DNA of 64,000 nt, taken from assembly GCA_004352715.1 (NCBI GenBank), contig SCFE01000021.1, forward strand, positions 986,692 through 1,050,691, in the 5' to 3' direction. Below the pieces are notes generated by a model. The model did not search any database and was not told where the DNA came from. It saw only the letters and a list, made by a program, of their open reading frames with translations. Of this stretch, positions 1 through 10,353 are shown piece by piece. This DNA comes from Hofstenia miamia. Taxonomy: Eukaryota > Xenacoelomorpha > Acoela. How positions within the stretch are numbered: position 1 is the stretch's first letter; every line of letters starts with the position of its first letter. The position numbers and the translations under genes are program-made.

Positions 1-1888
1 AAATTATGTTGTATATTATGTAGCATATTTCCCGCATGATTTAATTTTGCACGTTTTGACGCAAAGACGGAGTTGGGTCGTTCCAATTGGACTATGTGAT
101 GAATACCATGGTTGTAAATGATACCCTAATGTAATATTCAGACCTTAACATATCACACATACCGATTATAATACGAAGATTTTCTTATTTCTTAATAAAA
201 GAGTGAAAAGATTAAACTTTTTAGTGGGGTCATATAGGACCCCAAACGTAAATTAATGGGTTTTCGTCTTGCCATAAACGAACCGTTAAAAAACATCAAA
301 ATTTTTATCTTCACATTTTTACTTAGATGGAACATTGTATTTTATTTACAATAATTAATTTGACGTAAGAATGCCCTTTATATTTCGCAGAAATGCCTAC
401 GTTTACAAATATGCTGTGCTGATTGTTCAAAATTGGATTATGCAAAACACATCATCATTTATTGTAAACTTTGAAAATTAGCAGCTATATAATGCCTCCA
501 TTTTGCAAGATATAGTAAAGAAATATAAAATTTTCCAGCAAATGACTATTTAGTGAAAGATCATTAATAAATATAAATTCAGCTGCAAGAAATTCATTTG
601 AAACCATGCAACAGGTTTAGTATTTAAATTTTTCGAGCACCTAAATATATATATATATATATTTTAATTTTTCAATTTAAGAATATTTTGCAACTTTTCC
701 AATCTTGTCTATTATTTCAATTGCAAGTTGTTTTACTTGATAAGGAATTAACTGGCAAACACAATGAAATGTACTATATTTGGAACCTCGCAACAAATTA
801 AGATGAATATTTATAAATATATAACTTTAATACATTGCAGTCAAGCATGCATTGGGTACTTATATTTGAACTGTGTGCTTTATTTACACACAATTCTGCA
901 TAAAGTTGGCCGAATTTTCTTGAAATATTTAAGGAGTATATTGTAGCTAAACAATGTATAATACTTTTGATATCAATAAGATTTGGAATTAATTGCAATT
1001 TATAATAATAAGTAAGATCCAGTTGATTTGATTTAATGCGGAATTTCTATATCAACGGCAACCCTGGTAGATATTTTAATTTACATTCAAACCATAGTGG
1101 CAGATACAAGATTTATCATACTAGGGTAACTATGATAAACTATTTGTGTTGCTTTTGATCTACATGCAACAGTAAAAAATTTTTTCTTAATGATCAATTG
1201 GACATTTTTAGTGAAATTCTAGTCCAAAATCAATGTACATAAAAAGCCTGAACTGGCAGGATTTTGCCTAACCCATTTAAGTGTGATGTTGCTGTTATTG
1301 GAAGATGACACCTGGCAATATATTCTTTGACAGTTTGCCATGCATTGCAATGACAATTTTTCAGTTAGAAATGAATAGGTTATAGTATTGAGTCTGCTAA
1401 CGTATGAAATCAAAATTTCAAAGTTTGCATGATTTTATTGACAATAATACCTACTTGATGGTACTTAAGTAAACAGTGTAAATAATAGCCATGCTGTTTA
1501 TATTTTTCAAATAGGTTCAAAGGAACGACCGAGTACCAAAAGTTATAACATAGCTCGTGTAGATAGGCGCCAAATTAAAAAAAGAAGGGTGCGCACCTAG
1601 GTTATATGTGTGATATCATTTTTAATTTTAAAATTGGAAAATGTTCCTATGCACTTGCTACAAAATGTACAGCACAATAATTTGTGAAAATGTTAAAATT
1701 GAACAAATAATTAATTGATAGCAAATGAATACATTAGTACAAAATTCCAAAAATATAAACAAATATAAAAGTAGACGAGCTTGTACTTGACGTTTCAAAA
1801 TTTAGTGCGTGCGTGCCATTACTTAAAAATGCAAAGTGGCCCAATTATGTGATATGCATTGTATCGAAATCATAATATAGAAAAGCGA
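1..1888. other. AT-rich intergenic stretch, no gene seen
   Basis: No reading frame here has recognisable protein similarity; the short ORFs are of chance size for such AT-rich DNA. An (AT)n run lies at 644-662. A slightly GC-richer patch at about 1520-1610 is unexplained and might be the edge of an old repeat, but no terminal repeat was found. Confidence 0.6.
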
Positions 1889-1894
1889 TTTATT
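1889..1894 (-). terminator. Poly(A) signal AATAAA of the CCCH gene
   Basis: On the minus strand AATAAA occurs 18 nt after the stop codon of the CCCH zinc-finger ORF. That is a short but usable 3' UTR distance, and it supports an expressed gene with a very short transcript. Confidence 0.6.
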
Positions 1895-1911
1895 AACAAA
1901 ATATTACAAAA

Positions 1912-2364
1912 TTACAAACGTTTGAAGAGTTCATTTAAGGGAAGAAATGGGTTGCATCTGCCTTCATTGGCCCATTCAAATTTATTTTTGTGGTCAACGT
2001 AATTACCTGCCCAGTTCTTAATAATACGTAATTCGTCCTCCGTTCCATCATGAAGGAAGTAACACTGAACACCAAATTTGCAGGAGTTATATTCATGATG
2101 GTTTATGCACTTCCATGTTTTAAAATGGCTACAAATTGAATGATATTTTAATTCCTTCAATCCATGGGCGTAGATGCACTCATTCCTAAATGGACAAAGC
2201 CCCAATTTTTCGAAGTATGTACACATTGTTGGCTTGTACTGGTCGTCCTGCCAAATTCGTTCACCAGCGTCTTTTTGAATTCTAGGCACTGAAAAGCTAG
2301 TATCTATCAATTCAATAACAGTCAAAACCGATTCGTCGGATGAGAAACAAGTTTCTGAAGACAT
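1912..2364 (-). CDS. Tandem CCCH zinc-finger protein, tristetraprolin (ZFP36) type
   Basis: Complete single-exon ORF of 150 residues. Two zinc fingers of the form C-x8-C-x5-C-x3-H lie in the middle: the first at about residues 48-67 (lead-in QYKPTMC, ending IYAH) and the second at about 86-105 (lead-in HFKTWKC, ending YFLH). Exactly 18 residues separate the last His of finger one from the first Cys of finger two, and the segment AHGLKEL follows finger one; both are hallmarks of the TTP family, whose members bind AU-rich elements in mRNA 3' UTRs and promote deadenylation. The N-terminus is acidic and Ser-rich. The C-terminus (NPFLPLNELFKRL) might serve as a short CCR4-NOT contact, but that is inference. 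At 150 residues it is shorter than vertebrate TTP proteins. An extra Cys eight residues before finger two is unusual. TATA box upstream and poly(A) signal downstream suggest a live gene; the lack of introns could mean a retrogene. Confidence 0.88.
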   Translation of the reverse strand: MSSETCFSSDESVLTVIELIDTSFSVPRIQKDAGERIWQDDQYKPTMCTYFEKLGLCPFRNECIYAHGLKELKYHSICSHFKTWKCINHHEYNSCKFGVQCYFLHDGTEDELRIIKNWAGNYVDHKNKFEWANEGRCNPFLPLNELFKRL

Positions 2365-2405
2365 GTATTTTGTGTGTAAAAATGAGATAATGAAATATGC
2401 TCGGT

Positions 2406-2413
2406 TATTTATA
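2406..2413 (-). promoter_or_regulatory. TATA box of the CCCH gene
   Basis: The minus strand reads GTATAAATAA here, about 43 nt before the ATG at 2364. This spacing would place the transcription start some 10-20 nt before the ATG, so the 5' UTR would be very short. A consensus TATA box at this place argues for a native promoter rather than a dead insertion. Confidence 0.6.
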
Positions 2414-2419
2414 CGTCTC

Positions 2420-3468
2420 CTCTAGCGATAAGCGCCATTGCGCCGTGAGGTAATTAAGGTTAATCTATGCATAGCTCTCCGACGGTAACCACCAAAATGG
2501 CTGCCTGTGAAGCAGCGCGCCAAATCAGCATTAATTAGCTTTCAGACTTTTAAACTTAGTACTGATAAAATAATGTAGTTATTACACCACTAATGTCAAT
2601 TTCAATGTGCCTTTAAAGTATCTTTTAAATTTTCCTTGATTTTAATGCTAATCCTTTTAAAGGGAAATCCTTTAAAGTATTCTTTAAAAATTTGTACTTT
2701 TTACAGGCATAGTTGACTCTTCTAAGTTCTATCCAGGCAAAAATTTAGCTTTGCTTTCAGTCATACAAACATCTATCATGCGCTACATCAGAGATGGAAC
2801 CGACTACCAGCCGGTTGGGCCGGTAGTTTACCGGCCTAAAGCCGATTAGAAATTTCAAAGAAGGCCGGTAAAATTACCGGCCGTTTACCGGTCAAAATTA
2901 TAAAAAAATTCTTGTTTTATTTTATAGATAGATATTTTGCTGAGTTTGGGAGGAATTTTTATGAAAATCTAAAATGTGAAAAATATTTTTTGCTTCAGCA
3001 ATCTACTGTATTACAGTTAGAATTATAATGATTAAGTTTACTTTCTGGAATCTCTCATAAATTTTCATATAAATTGAGTTGTTCTGCTTTTTGATAAGGT
3101 AATTCTACTTTGTTTTGTTATGGAACTTACTAATAATATTAACAAAACTGTTGATAATAATAAAGTATAATCTATAGGACTTACATTTGAAATTTTGAGA
3201 CTTTATGTAAATAAAGAAATTTGAACGTTTGTATTTTTCTAATATTGGAAGGGACACTCCAAATAAATTTTAAAAATTTTCGTTTGTAAAGAAATTCTAA
3301 TGCAAATGTGAGTTGAGAAATTTGACACATCCTACAAGAAAAGTAATTATGTTTGGCCTTAACGGAAATTATTTATTTATTACTTAATATTATTCAATGC
3401 TAAGTAAGGTCAAATGCTACAGCAATGTAAACCATAATCATTGATAAGTCAACTCGCTTAGATATATA
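2420..3468. other. Intergenic stretch with a solo hAT-like end
   Basis: No gene seen. At 2789-2900 lies a GC-richer block that begins CAGAGATGGAACC and then repeats CCGGTA / TACCGG at least five times. This is the structure of the end of a hAT-like element (terminal CAG-type end plus subterminal repeats). No matching opposite end was found nearby, so it is listed as a solo end. Confidence 0.45.
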
Positions 3469-3786
3469 CAGTACTGGAAATATGTATTCGACCACCTTGC
3501 TATTTTGAATAAATAATGAACATTCATCGGATAGAGTGTGTCTAAGATTATAACTGAGTGTGCTTTGATTGAGAAACGAAAATCTATATGTTTAATACCA
3601 TCAAATATGTAGAATAACAATTGGCTATTAATTTTTAATCACAATTAGAAAACTTGTACTGGAAAAATGTACTCGGCCAACTGAAAAAATTTTAACAAAT
3701 GAACAAATCCGAAAAAAGTAAATTCAAAATAAGATATATAAATTAATAATTGATGCAATATAAGCATTTAGCAACAAAATTCTTTT

Positions 3787-4239
3787 TTAATATTTTATAG
3801 GGTGTCCCTTTGAGCGAATAACAGTTTCAAGGTGATCAGGGATTGAAGCAAAAAGTCTTTCAATAAAGCTGTTGGGAATTGCATAAAATTCATTCTTTAT
3901 TGTGCTCCACAGCTCGTCTTCAGTGTGAAGAGCATGCTGTCCAATTCAATATTCGACCTCTTTCCACATATTTTCGATAATGTTAAAGTCTGGAGATTGG
4001 CCAGGCCAGTCAGCAAGGATAGCAACCTCATTATTGTGGAGGAGATTTTTCATTTCTTTTGAGGTATGACATAGAGCACCATCCTGCTGATATATTGATC
4101 ACTTGTAAGGAGTGGCAAGAGTCCCTTTTCTAGAATCCGAGCATATTAAGAGCTTAGGAGAGTACCAGTGATGTGAACAATCTTGCGAAAGCCGCATTTC
4201 CATATTCCATCTCATACCATTACAGACTTCCCACCATAA
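3787..4239 (-). pseudogene. Tc1-like transposase, C-terminal part (broken)
   Basis: Reading the minus strand from 4239, the frames give GGKSVMV, then GTL...ARILEKGLLPL, then after a frameshift QDGALCHTSKEMKNLL, WPGQSPDFNIIENMW and a C-terminus ending HPIKY before TAA. These are the central and C-terminal catalytic blocks of Tc1 transposases, including the second Asp (in QDGA) and the Asn-Glu pair of the DxE region (IIEN). In-frame stops (one after KEVEY, others near the SVMV block) and at least one frameshift make it dead. The first catalytic Asp region is missing, lost at or near the nested insertion. Confidence 0.82.
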
Positions 4240-4247
4240 TTCAAGAT

Positions 4248-6123
4248 CCGGATCCGATCCGATCCGATCCCAATTTTTTAAAAAAAATTAGTCTTTTATC
4301 CGAAACGGATCCGAATTTAAATAAATATTCTAACAATAAATAAACATTGACTTAAAAAATATTTATGTTTTTTTTAAATGCGAATAGAAAATTTTAAGTG
4401 CTCCAACAGTATCTTGAAATAGAAATGGACATATACTTATGAAATAGTACTGCAAATCAACTTATTTGTAAGATTTGTAATAATTTAAGACCTAAAATAG
4501 TCATCAACTATAATCATAATATATTTATAGAGTTTAAGTAGTTGAGTTTCTTATAGTATTACCTTCCGTATTAATTTTTTATGTCCAAATTCAAAAATAA
4601 CCACTTTGCAATGTCACTATGAATTGAAGTTGTTTGAAACAAGACAAATTTACTTCAAAATTGCAGCTAAGGCAATGAAAATAAGAGTAGCACAAATAAT
4701 GCCATATTAAGAAACCCCAAAATTTATTTTGAAAGACATTAAAAAAATGGTTGTAGAGTGTAATAAAATCCGAGATAGAAAAATTAATTTTTCAAACAAA
4801 TTTGAGATTTAAATATAAATTTTGAATTTTACTTAAATTGGATTAAAAATTTTAAATTATATAACAGCAACATTAAATAATTTTATACCCTATTAATAGT
4901 ATGCCAACGGTAAGGTTTCATAAACATTTTTGCATTAGTGCTTATAATAATGATAAACCTTCTGAGTACTAAGTTGATTTTGGCATTGCAAATTGCTTAG
5001 AGTGCATATTTGAATGAGATTTTTTGATTGAAGAGCTTCCCACATTATATTAGTATTTTTATATTTTGGCAGTGTTTGGAAAAGCTAAAGTATTCCACTT
5101 GCTTCTCTGTGCTCTGTGATGTTTATTTGACTTACATATTAGAAAGCTTCCTTTTTAGAATTCATTCTTCAATTTGCAAGTTTGTACAAACAAATGTTTT
5201 GGTTGCTTTACTATTTTATCATTATGTGATGGCTAACATGAATCGCATTTTCAGATTTGAAGTTTCGTCATCAATTTTATAATTTGTTTGAAAGAATAAC
5301 GGGAACCAGTATTGCATAAACATTGAAAATCAATTATAGCTCAAGTAAAAAAGTGGCCACATTATAACACATTTTGATAACAAATGAAAGACAAATAGAG
5401 GCTTTTCAAATGTATTTAAAAATATAATTGTAGCAGCTTGTAACCTGGTGACAAAGTTATTTCACAAGTTTGCCATGCAAAGCGTGACACGCAGATAAAA
5501 GTCTTGAAACTGAATCTATTAAACGGACTCTAACTTCTTGAGCTTTTTGGTGGTGCGATTGAAGGATGTAACTCTTTAATTATTTCAAATTTGTGGGATG
5601 TTTTTCTCAACAAAATCGTTTAGAATCTGCCACACGTTCACTATAGGGTACTAGATCTGGCGAAATCGGTGGCCATTGCATATGTATCTTGCATATTATA
5701 ATTAGTAAAAAATTCTTTTATCAATTTTGAGGTATGAGCAGTTGCTCCATCTTGTACTAAGATCCATGAATCGGGATATAAGCAGGTTCCGTATGGTACA
5801 AATTCCTCCAGTATTTGGCAATGTTTTGAACTATTAATTGTACCATTGGCATTTAGTAACTTTAGATAAAATCCAAATTTTGAAAACGGCCACTTTTTTT
5901 ACTTGAGCTATAAAATATTTCACTTAGATTGAGATTATTAACATACTTAAATTGGGATTTAATGTAAAAATGGGGGTAATTTATAAAATGTACAAATACA
6001 AAATTTTTAAAAAATTTTTGGATACGTAACAGATCCCGAAGTTTCTCAAAATGAAGATCCGATCCATTGCAATCCGTATCCTATCAAATCCGATCGGATC
6101 CGATCCGATCTGATTCCATCTCT
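4248..6123. mobile_element. hAT-like element inserted in the Tc1 element
   Basis: The insert starts with tandem GGATCC/GATCC units (4248-4271) and ends with the same motif followed by a CCATCTCT end (6092-6123), that is AGAGATGG read inward, the end seen on other hAT-like elements in this window. Flanks TTCAAGAT (4240-4247) and TTCAGAAT (6124-6131) agree at 6 of 8 bases, as expected of an old 8-bp target duplication. The two ends are not well matched as inverted repeats, so the left end may be eroded. No transposase of its own was recognised; about 90 residues of the host Tc1 transposase are absent at the junction. Confidence 0.5.
5337..5910 (-). mobile_element. Second Tc1/mariner-family element, internally deleted
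   Basis: Ends share the inverted repeat TAGCTCAAGTAAAAAA followed by GTGGCC (left 5337-5359, right 5888-5910), with TA on both sides. The minus strand holds a transposase relic: WILVQDGATAHTSK, then KEFF, then a frame-disrupted block matching the usual W-P-x-S-P-D-L-x-P-Y region, then IPQI. The element is only 574 bp, so most of the gene is missing. The family differs from the outer Tc1 element (different ends, different transposase motif). It is enclosed in the hAT-like insert, so it is the youngest or an inherited passenger. Confidence 0.75.
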
Positions 6124-6386
6124 TTCAGAATTGCTTTGAAGTCTTACTGGGATTTCGTTTTGAAGGGCATATAAGAGCTGATTGAGAGGATTTGGAGGTC
6201 TTCTTTGGTTTTTCTGGACTTTGGCTTGGAAGCAATGATGTTTTCAGAAGTGAAACGTCTGATGATATTCCCAACAGTACTTCGAGGTCACTCTACAAGT
6301 CGGGCTATATTACGTTGATTCATCTCTTCCAAATGTTTGGAGATAATCAACTCGCGGATGGCAAGAGGTACGTAACCAGGCATCAT
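6124..6386 (-). pseudogene. Tc1-like transposase, N-terminal DNA-binding part (broken)
   Basis: From ATG ATG at 6386 the minus strand reads PLAIRELIISKHLEEMNQ, then RNIARLVE, a stop, PRSTVGNIIRRF, and SKPKSRKTKEDLQIL. This is the paired-like helix-turn-helix region that binds the inverted repeats in Tc1 transposases. Stops occur after LVE and after KSQ. It belongs to the same element as the C-terminal part at 3787-4239, from which it is separated by the nested insertion. Confidence 0.75.
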
Positions 6387-6586
6387 ATATGGCGAAGAAA
6401 GACTGTTGTTCGAGATTTTCACTATAAATAGACTGAAAAAAGCTCAACCAATGAAACTATTTACAGATTCTCAAATTTTCCAAGAAAATATTAGCTAAAT
6501 TATGTTTCAACTTTGATGAATTTTTCTTTCTGCATCACAAAATCTAATTTAAATGATGGGTGGCGGAATTCTTTGTTCCAGTACTG

Positions 6587-6739
6587 TATATATATATATA
6601 TATATATATATANNNNNNNNNNNNNNNNNNNNNNNNNNNNNNNNNNNNNNNNNNNNNNNNNNNNNNNNNNNNNNNNNNNNNNNNNNNNNNNNNNNNNNNN
6701 NNNNNNNNNNNNNNNNNNNNNNNNNNNTATATATATATA
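6587..6739. repeat. (TA)n microsatellite with assembly gap
   Basis: TA repeats on both sides of a run of 115 Ns (6613-6727). The true length of the microsatellite is unknown. ORFs drawn across the Ns are meaningless. Confidence 0.9.
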
Positions 6740-7238
6740 AACTATCATACAAAAACTGAAAAATAAAAAACCGATGCAAGTGATGCAAAAAATGAATACT
6801 AATTATAACTTGCGAGAAACCAGTCTTACAATTGAAAATATTTCAAATTATGATAACTGCGAAAAAGAACTATAGCACGAGCTCATCCGTTTTTAGGGAA
6901 ATTCTAAAATTATGCAGTGCTTTATAGATAGTTCATAAGTACTCTACCGTTTACATACAGTGATATATACTAATTCAAAACTAGTTACGATAATTTTGTG
7001 CATATGTACTTTGTAGAGTGGGAAACGGAGGTTCAGAAGCAAATTTTTCAGCTTAACCCATAACTAGAGCCGAAATACGACCAACTTTTCTATTTCGAAG
7101 AGACTTGAATCAATTTGATTTTGTAATTTCTATTACTACTATCTTCAAACTATCACTTTGCTAAACGAAAATATATGTGACATCTCCATTCAGTATTCAA
7201 TATGATTAGTTATAATTCAACAGGAATGGATTATAATT
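6740..7238. other. Intergenic, nothing recognised
   Basis: AT-rich sequence without supported genes, terminal repeats or tandem arrays. Confidence 0.5.
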
Positions 7239-7756
7239 TCGGTTTTTCGTTTTTTGATTTTCGATTTGGTTGTTATCATTAATTCTTTTGTAATTTCATC
7301 CAATTTTCTTAAATAAATAAATATTAACCACAAATAATACAAAGAGGTGCATTAAATTTCTTTCAATCACATTTTCAGGAATGATAATAGCAAAAACAAA
7401 AAACGGAATTGAAGTTTTTCCTTTTTCATTTTTGTTTTAATTTTCATTTTTCATTTTTCAATTTAATGTTTCATTTTATGTTTTATAAAATAATAAAAAT
7501 GAAAAATAAAAAAACAGAATTGAGATTTTTCGTTTTTCATTTTTTATTTTCATTTTTCCTTTTTCATTTTTTGTTTTCATTTTTCATTTTTTGTTTTCAT
7601 TTGTAGATCATTGGAAAAATTTTAAAAATGAAAAATTGCAAAATGGAATATGAAAAACGAAAATGCTAATGGCAATTTCCGTTTTTCAAATTCAATTTCA
7701 TTTAATATTTTCAAAATGATCAAAATGAAAAATGAAAAAACGAATTGAGTTGGCCA
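7239..7756. repeat. Foldback-like block of TTTTTCATTTT / AAAATGAAAAA motifs
   Basis: A 0.5-kb block made of dozens of degenerate pyrimidine-rich units (TTTTTCATTTT) that alternate with their reverse complement (GAAAAATGAAAA), so the strand asymmetry flips several times. A slightly longer unit, AAACGGAATTGA followed by a TTTTTC run, occurs at about 7391, 7511 and 7736, with a related copy around 7665. This resembles the subterminal repeats of a foldback or hAT-like non-autonomous element. No clean ends or target duplication were seen. Confidence 0.55.
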
Positions 7757-7951
7757 CCTGGTACCTGCATACAATAGCCAGGTTTTTAATTGTTTTGCCA
7801 ACCTCACGTATCTTAACATTTCTATTTTGAATATTATTATGTTCTAATAATACCACACTCCTAAAATATCAAAAATTAATATACCATTTTGCACTAAAGT
7901 TTAAATTTAAAAGAATCTGTTTAAATAACAAGTCTATAATTTAGTTACATA

Positions 7952-8219
7952 CAGGCTCGTGGCTGGCATTTGCAAGTTAGTTCAATAAATCAATCATAGT
8001 TTTATTCATATGAAATAGTTTCACACTTTTTCATTGAATTTTTAAATAGAATGGCATTAGCATTTAATATATTTTAACTAAAATATATTCATTCTAACTT
8101 AGTTACAGAATATTAGAATTATTACTATGGAGTTTTGTATCCAGAATACTGAGAGGAAGGAGGCCAAGTAACCCAACAGGCAGGGTCATGCCCCTGGCTC
8201 CTTCTAAGTTACGGCCCTG
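7952..8219. mobile_element. Probable hAT-type MITE
   Basis: Left end CAGGCTCGTGGCTGG and right end (read inward) CAGGGCCGTAACTTA are roughly similar, and the right end has the common CCCTGGCTCCTTCTAAG context of hAT elements. Flanking 8-mers GTTACATA (7944-7951) and TTTAAATA (8220-8227) agree at 6 of 8. No coding content. Tentative. Confidence 0.4.
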
Positions 8220-8227
8220 TTTAAATA

Positions 8228-9341
8228 TATATTATTGTGACAAAGTACATATATAGAACTTTTTAAGCGAGCTTTAATCATCTCTGGGCAATTTCTAACA
8301 GGTCTTGATTTACAGCAAATAATTTTTTTGGCATTGTACTAAAACGATATCAAATATACAACCGTAAATGTTATATGAAAAATAGGCGTTTTCAGACTAT
8401 ATCCTCTTATAGCTTTGCATTATATTCTGTATTTAAGTTGGAATAAGTGGTCAAATTTGCCCCAACAAGGCAAATATCGATTCCTAGAAATTTAAGATTT
8501 TAATTAACTCGTGAAATTACTTCTCTGGTTATTTTTACCAAGGATGTCGCGTCAACACATTTCCAACACTGACATGTATAACCCACACTGAACTTCAAAA
8601 TCATTATCCAGAAGCAATTCCTTAGAATATATGGACTTTCAAAATAATTTAAGATAACTTTAGGCATGTACAATACAGATGTACACATATTAACTCGCAA
8701 ATGGGGTCAGTTCTTAGTCCTATAGTCTGTCTGTAACCAAAAACAAGCAAAATGCTAGAAAAATAGAAAGCGTATGGAGAAAACCAAATCAATATAAAAT
8801 TAGGAGGCTGAGAAAAATTTTTAAAATACATAAAAATTCACAAATATACTGTTTCGCATGATTAGGAAAAAATTGCTGCCAGCACTTTAGCCTGCAGCTC
8901 ATTTATTTATGGCGCAAACCAGCGGAAATGTAAATGCTATTTTTCAACATATTTTTTATAAATTGTGCCGTTACTTACTGCATAAAGTTTGATTTGCATG
9001 CACGGTTGTGTAGTATAAGTTATATTTTTGAAATCTCATCCCATTTCTGCCAATTTCATTCGCTTAATTCGAGTTTTTATCGAAATTTTTAGAGATTAGA
9101 TTAAATTATGATAATTTATACACGTGTTTGAAAATATAACCTAACCCTAACCCTGTTTCAATTTTAAAACTTAGCCTACAAATGCTAAGCAAGACCTAGT
9201 CATATATGCAATGGAGACTGGAGAGTGACTTCGGGGAGCCGAATTAACCTGACTCGTTTTCGGGTAGTCCATTTTTCTAGAGGGATAACATAAAATTTCA
9301 ATTTTATCAGGCTTGTGATTATAATATGTTTTACATCTATC
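8228..9341. other. Intergenic, nothing recognised
   Basis: No supported gene. A short telomere-like run at 9138-9154 is treated as chance. Confidence 0.5.
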
Positions 9342-9854
9342 TAGAGATGAGCGTGGTACAGCTTTTGTAAAATTATTTCCACAGAAAGAAAAAAACTTTA
9401 CCACTATAACCACCGCAATGTGCATTTTTTACCGCAAACCACCACAAAAAATTAAATTTAACCGTGGTATACCGCAACAATGTCGATTTTTATATTGGTA
9501 AGAAAAGATAGGCATTCTGAACTGTTTTTAGGGCTATGGATCATTCATAGAAAAGTTTAAAGACAATTTCTTAGGTATTTTGTGAAGTCGTTCAATATTA
9601 TTTGAGTAGTATCCAATTTTTTAATAAAATTTATTAAAACTACTCTATTGATACTTCTATTGCAATATGCAAAAATTACTTTTAACATTTAGTATGTGAA
9701 GTCTATTAGTTTTGTTCAGAAACAGTTTTTTGAGAAATACTTAGAGATTTTATATCTGAAAACAAAATGCCACCGCACCGCAAGTAGTTTTAATTCTCCC
9801 GCCAACCACTGCAATTGTGTATACCGCTACCGCGGTACACCGCACCCATCTCTA
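9342..9854. mobile_element. Non-autonomous hAT element (513 bp) with 8-bp target duplication
   Basis: Left end TAGAGATGAGCGTGGTAC and right end (inward) TAGAGATGGGTGCGGTGTAC form inverted repeats. Flanks CATCTATC (9334-9341) and CATCCATC (9855-9862) are an 8-bp target duplication with one mismatch, the hAT signature. Subterminal regions repeat ACCGC / GCGGT many times at both ends (about 9400-9480 and 9765-9845). The interior is AT-rich and non-coding. The ends match those of the hAT remnant at 20199, whose C-terminal transposase domain is still readable, so that family is the likely source. Confidence 0.8.
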
Positions 9855-9909
9855 CATCCATCTGATATAAGGTTTGGAAAAATGAACATTTTATTTATCC
9901 TGCTATAAA

Positions 9910-10353
9910 CCCAGCAAGCAAGAAATGTTGCCTAAATATTCCAGGAATGTTTCTGAAGTGTGATAAATGGCGGCGGTGGGAATGTTCCGGGAATGTTGCC
10001 ATTGTGTGACAGAAAATGTTTTGAGGATGTTTCAGAAAATGACCAACATTATATTTACAAAGATTTCAAAAACTAGGTGCAAGTAGTAGCAATAGTGTTT
10101 TAGCATCACTGTAGTCATTCAAATTATCAATTATTTTTCAGTTGCTGACAATTACTATACTTTATACTTTTTCTTGCTTCATCAGGTCTTACTGAAATTC
10201 TTTATACATAATGATATTTATAATTATCAATAATGACTCTAATTATAGTTAGCAACAATGCAATTATTTGTAATCTTAAATCAACTAGTATTTTAATTAC
10301 AAAAGTCTAAAGATATATTGGAACATTCTTGGAATGTTCCATTGCTGCATGGG
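9910..10353. mobile_element. Probable MITE with repeated GGAATGTTCC palindromes
   Basis: Ends CCCAGCAAGCAAGAAATGTT (left) and, read inward, CCCATGCAGCAATGGAACAT (right) are imperfect inverted repeats. The motif GGAATGTT(C/G)C occurs near both ends (9943-9952 region, 9979-9999, 10331-10340). It contains three TTCNNNGAA sites (9939-9947, 9985-9993, 10326-10334). No coding potential. It lies 420 bp before the start codon of kinase gene 1, so it may sit in its promoter region. Confidence 0.5.

Larger units (their letters stand above)
3469..6586 (-). mobile_element. Tc1-like DNA transposon, interrupted by a nested insertion
   Basis: Both ends carry the inverted repeat CAGTACTGGAA, extended with matches through about position 30 (left at 3469-3498, right at 6557-6586), and each is flanked by the TA target dinucleotide (3467-3468, 6587-6588). 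The right TA runs into a (TA)n microsatellite, which probably was the target. A second copy of the end sequence sits inside the left end at about 3653-3680, as in IR/DR-type Tc1 elements. The element carries a broken transposase on the minus strand in two parts. The 3118-bp length is explained by an insertion at 4248-6123. Confidence 0.8.

Noticed and set aside
5255-5275. Hammerhead-like TTGATGACGAAACT on the minus strand
   Set aside because: Has core-like words but no room for stem II and no matching stem I or III.
6500-6788. Overlapping ORFs on both strands over the (TA)n gap
   Set aside because: Produced by Ns and dinucleotide repeats; no coding meaning.
9138-9154. Telomere-like CCTAACCCTAACCCT run
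   Set aside because: Only about two and a half TTAGGG units; expected by chance in 64 kb and not near a chromosome-end structure.
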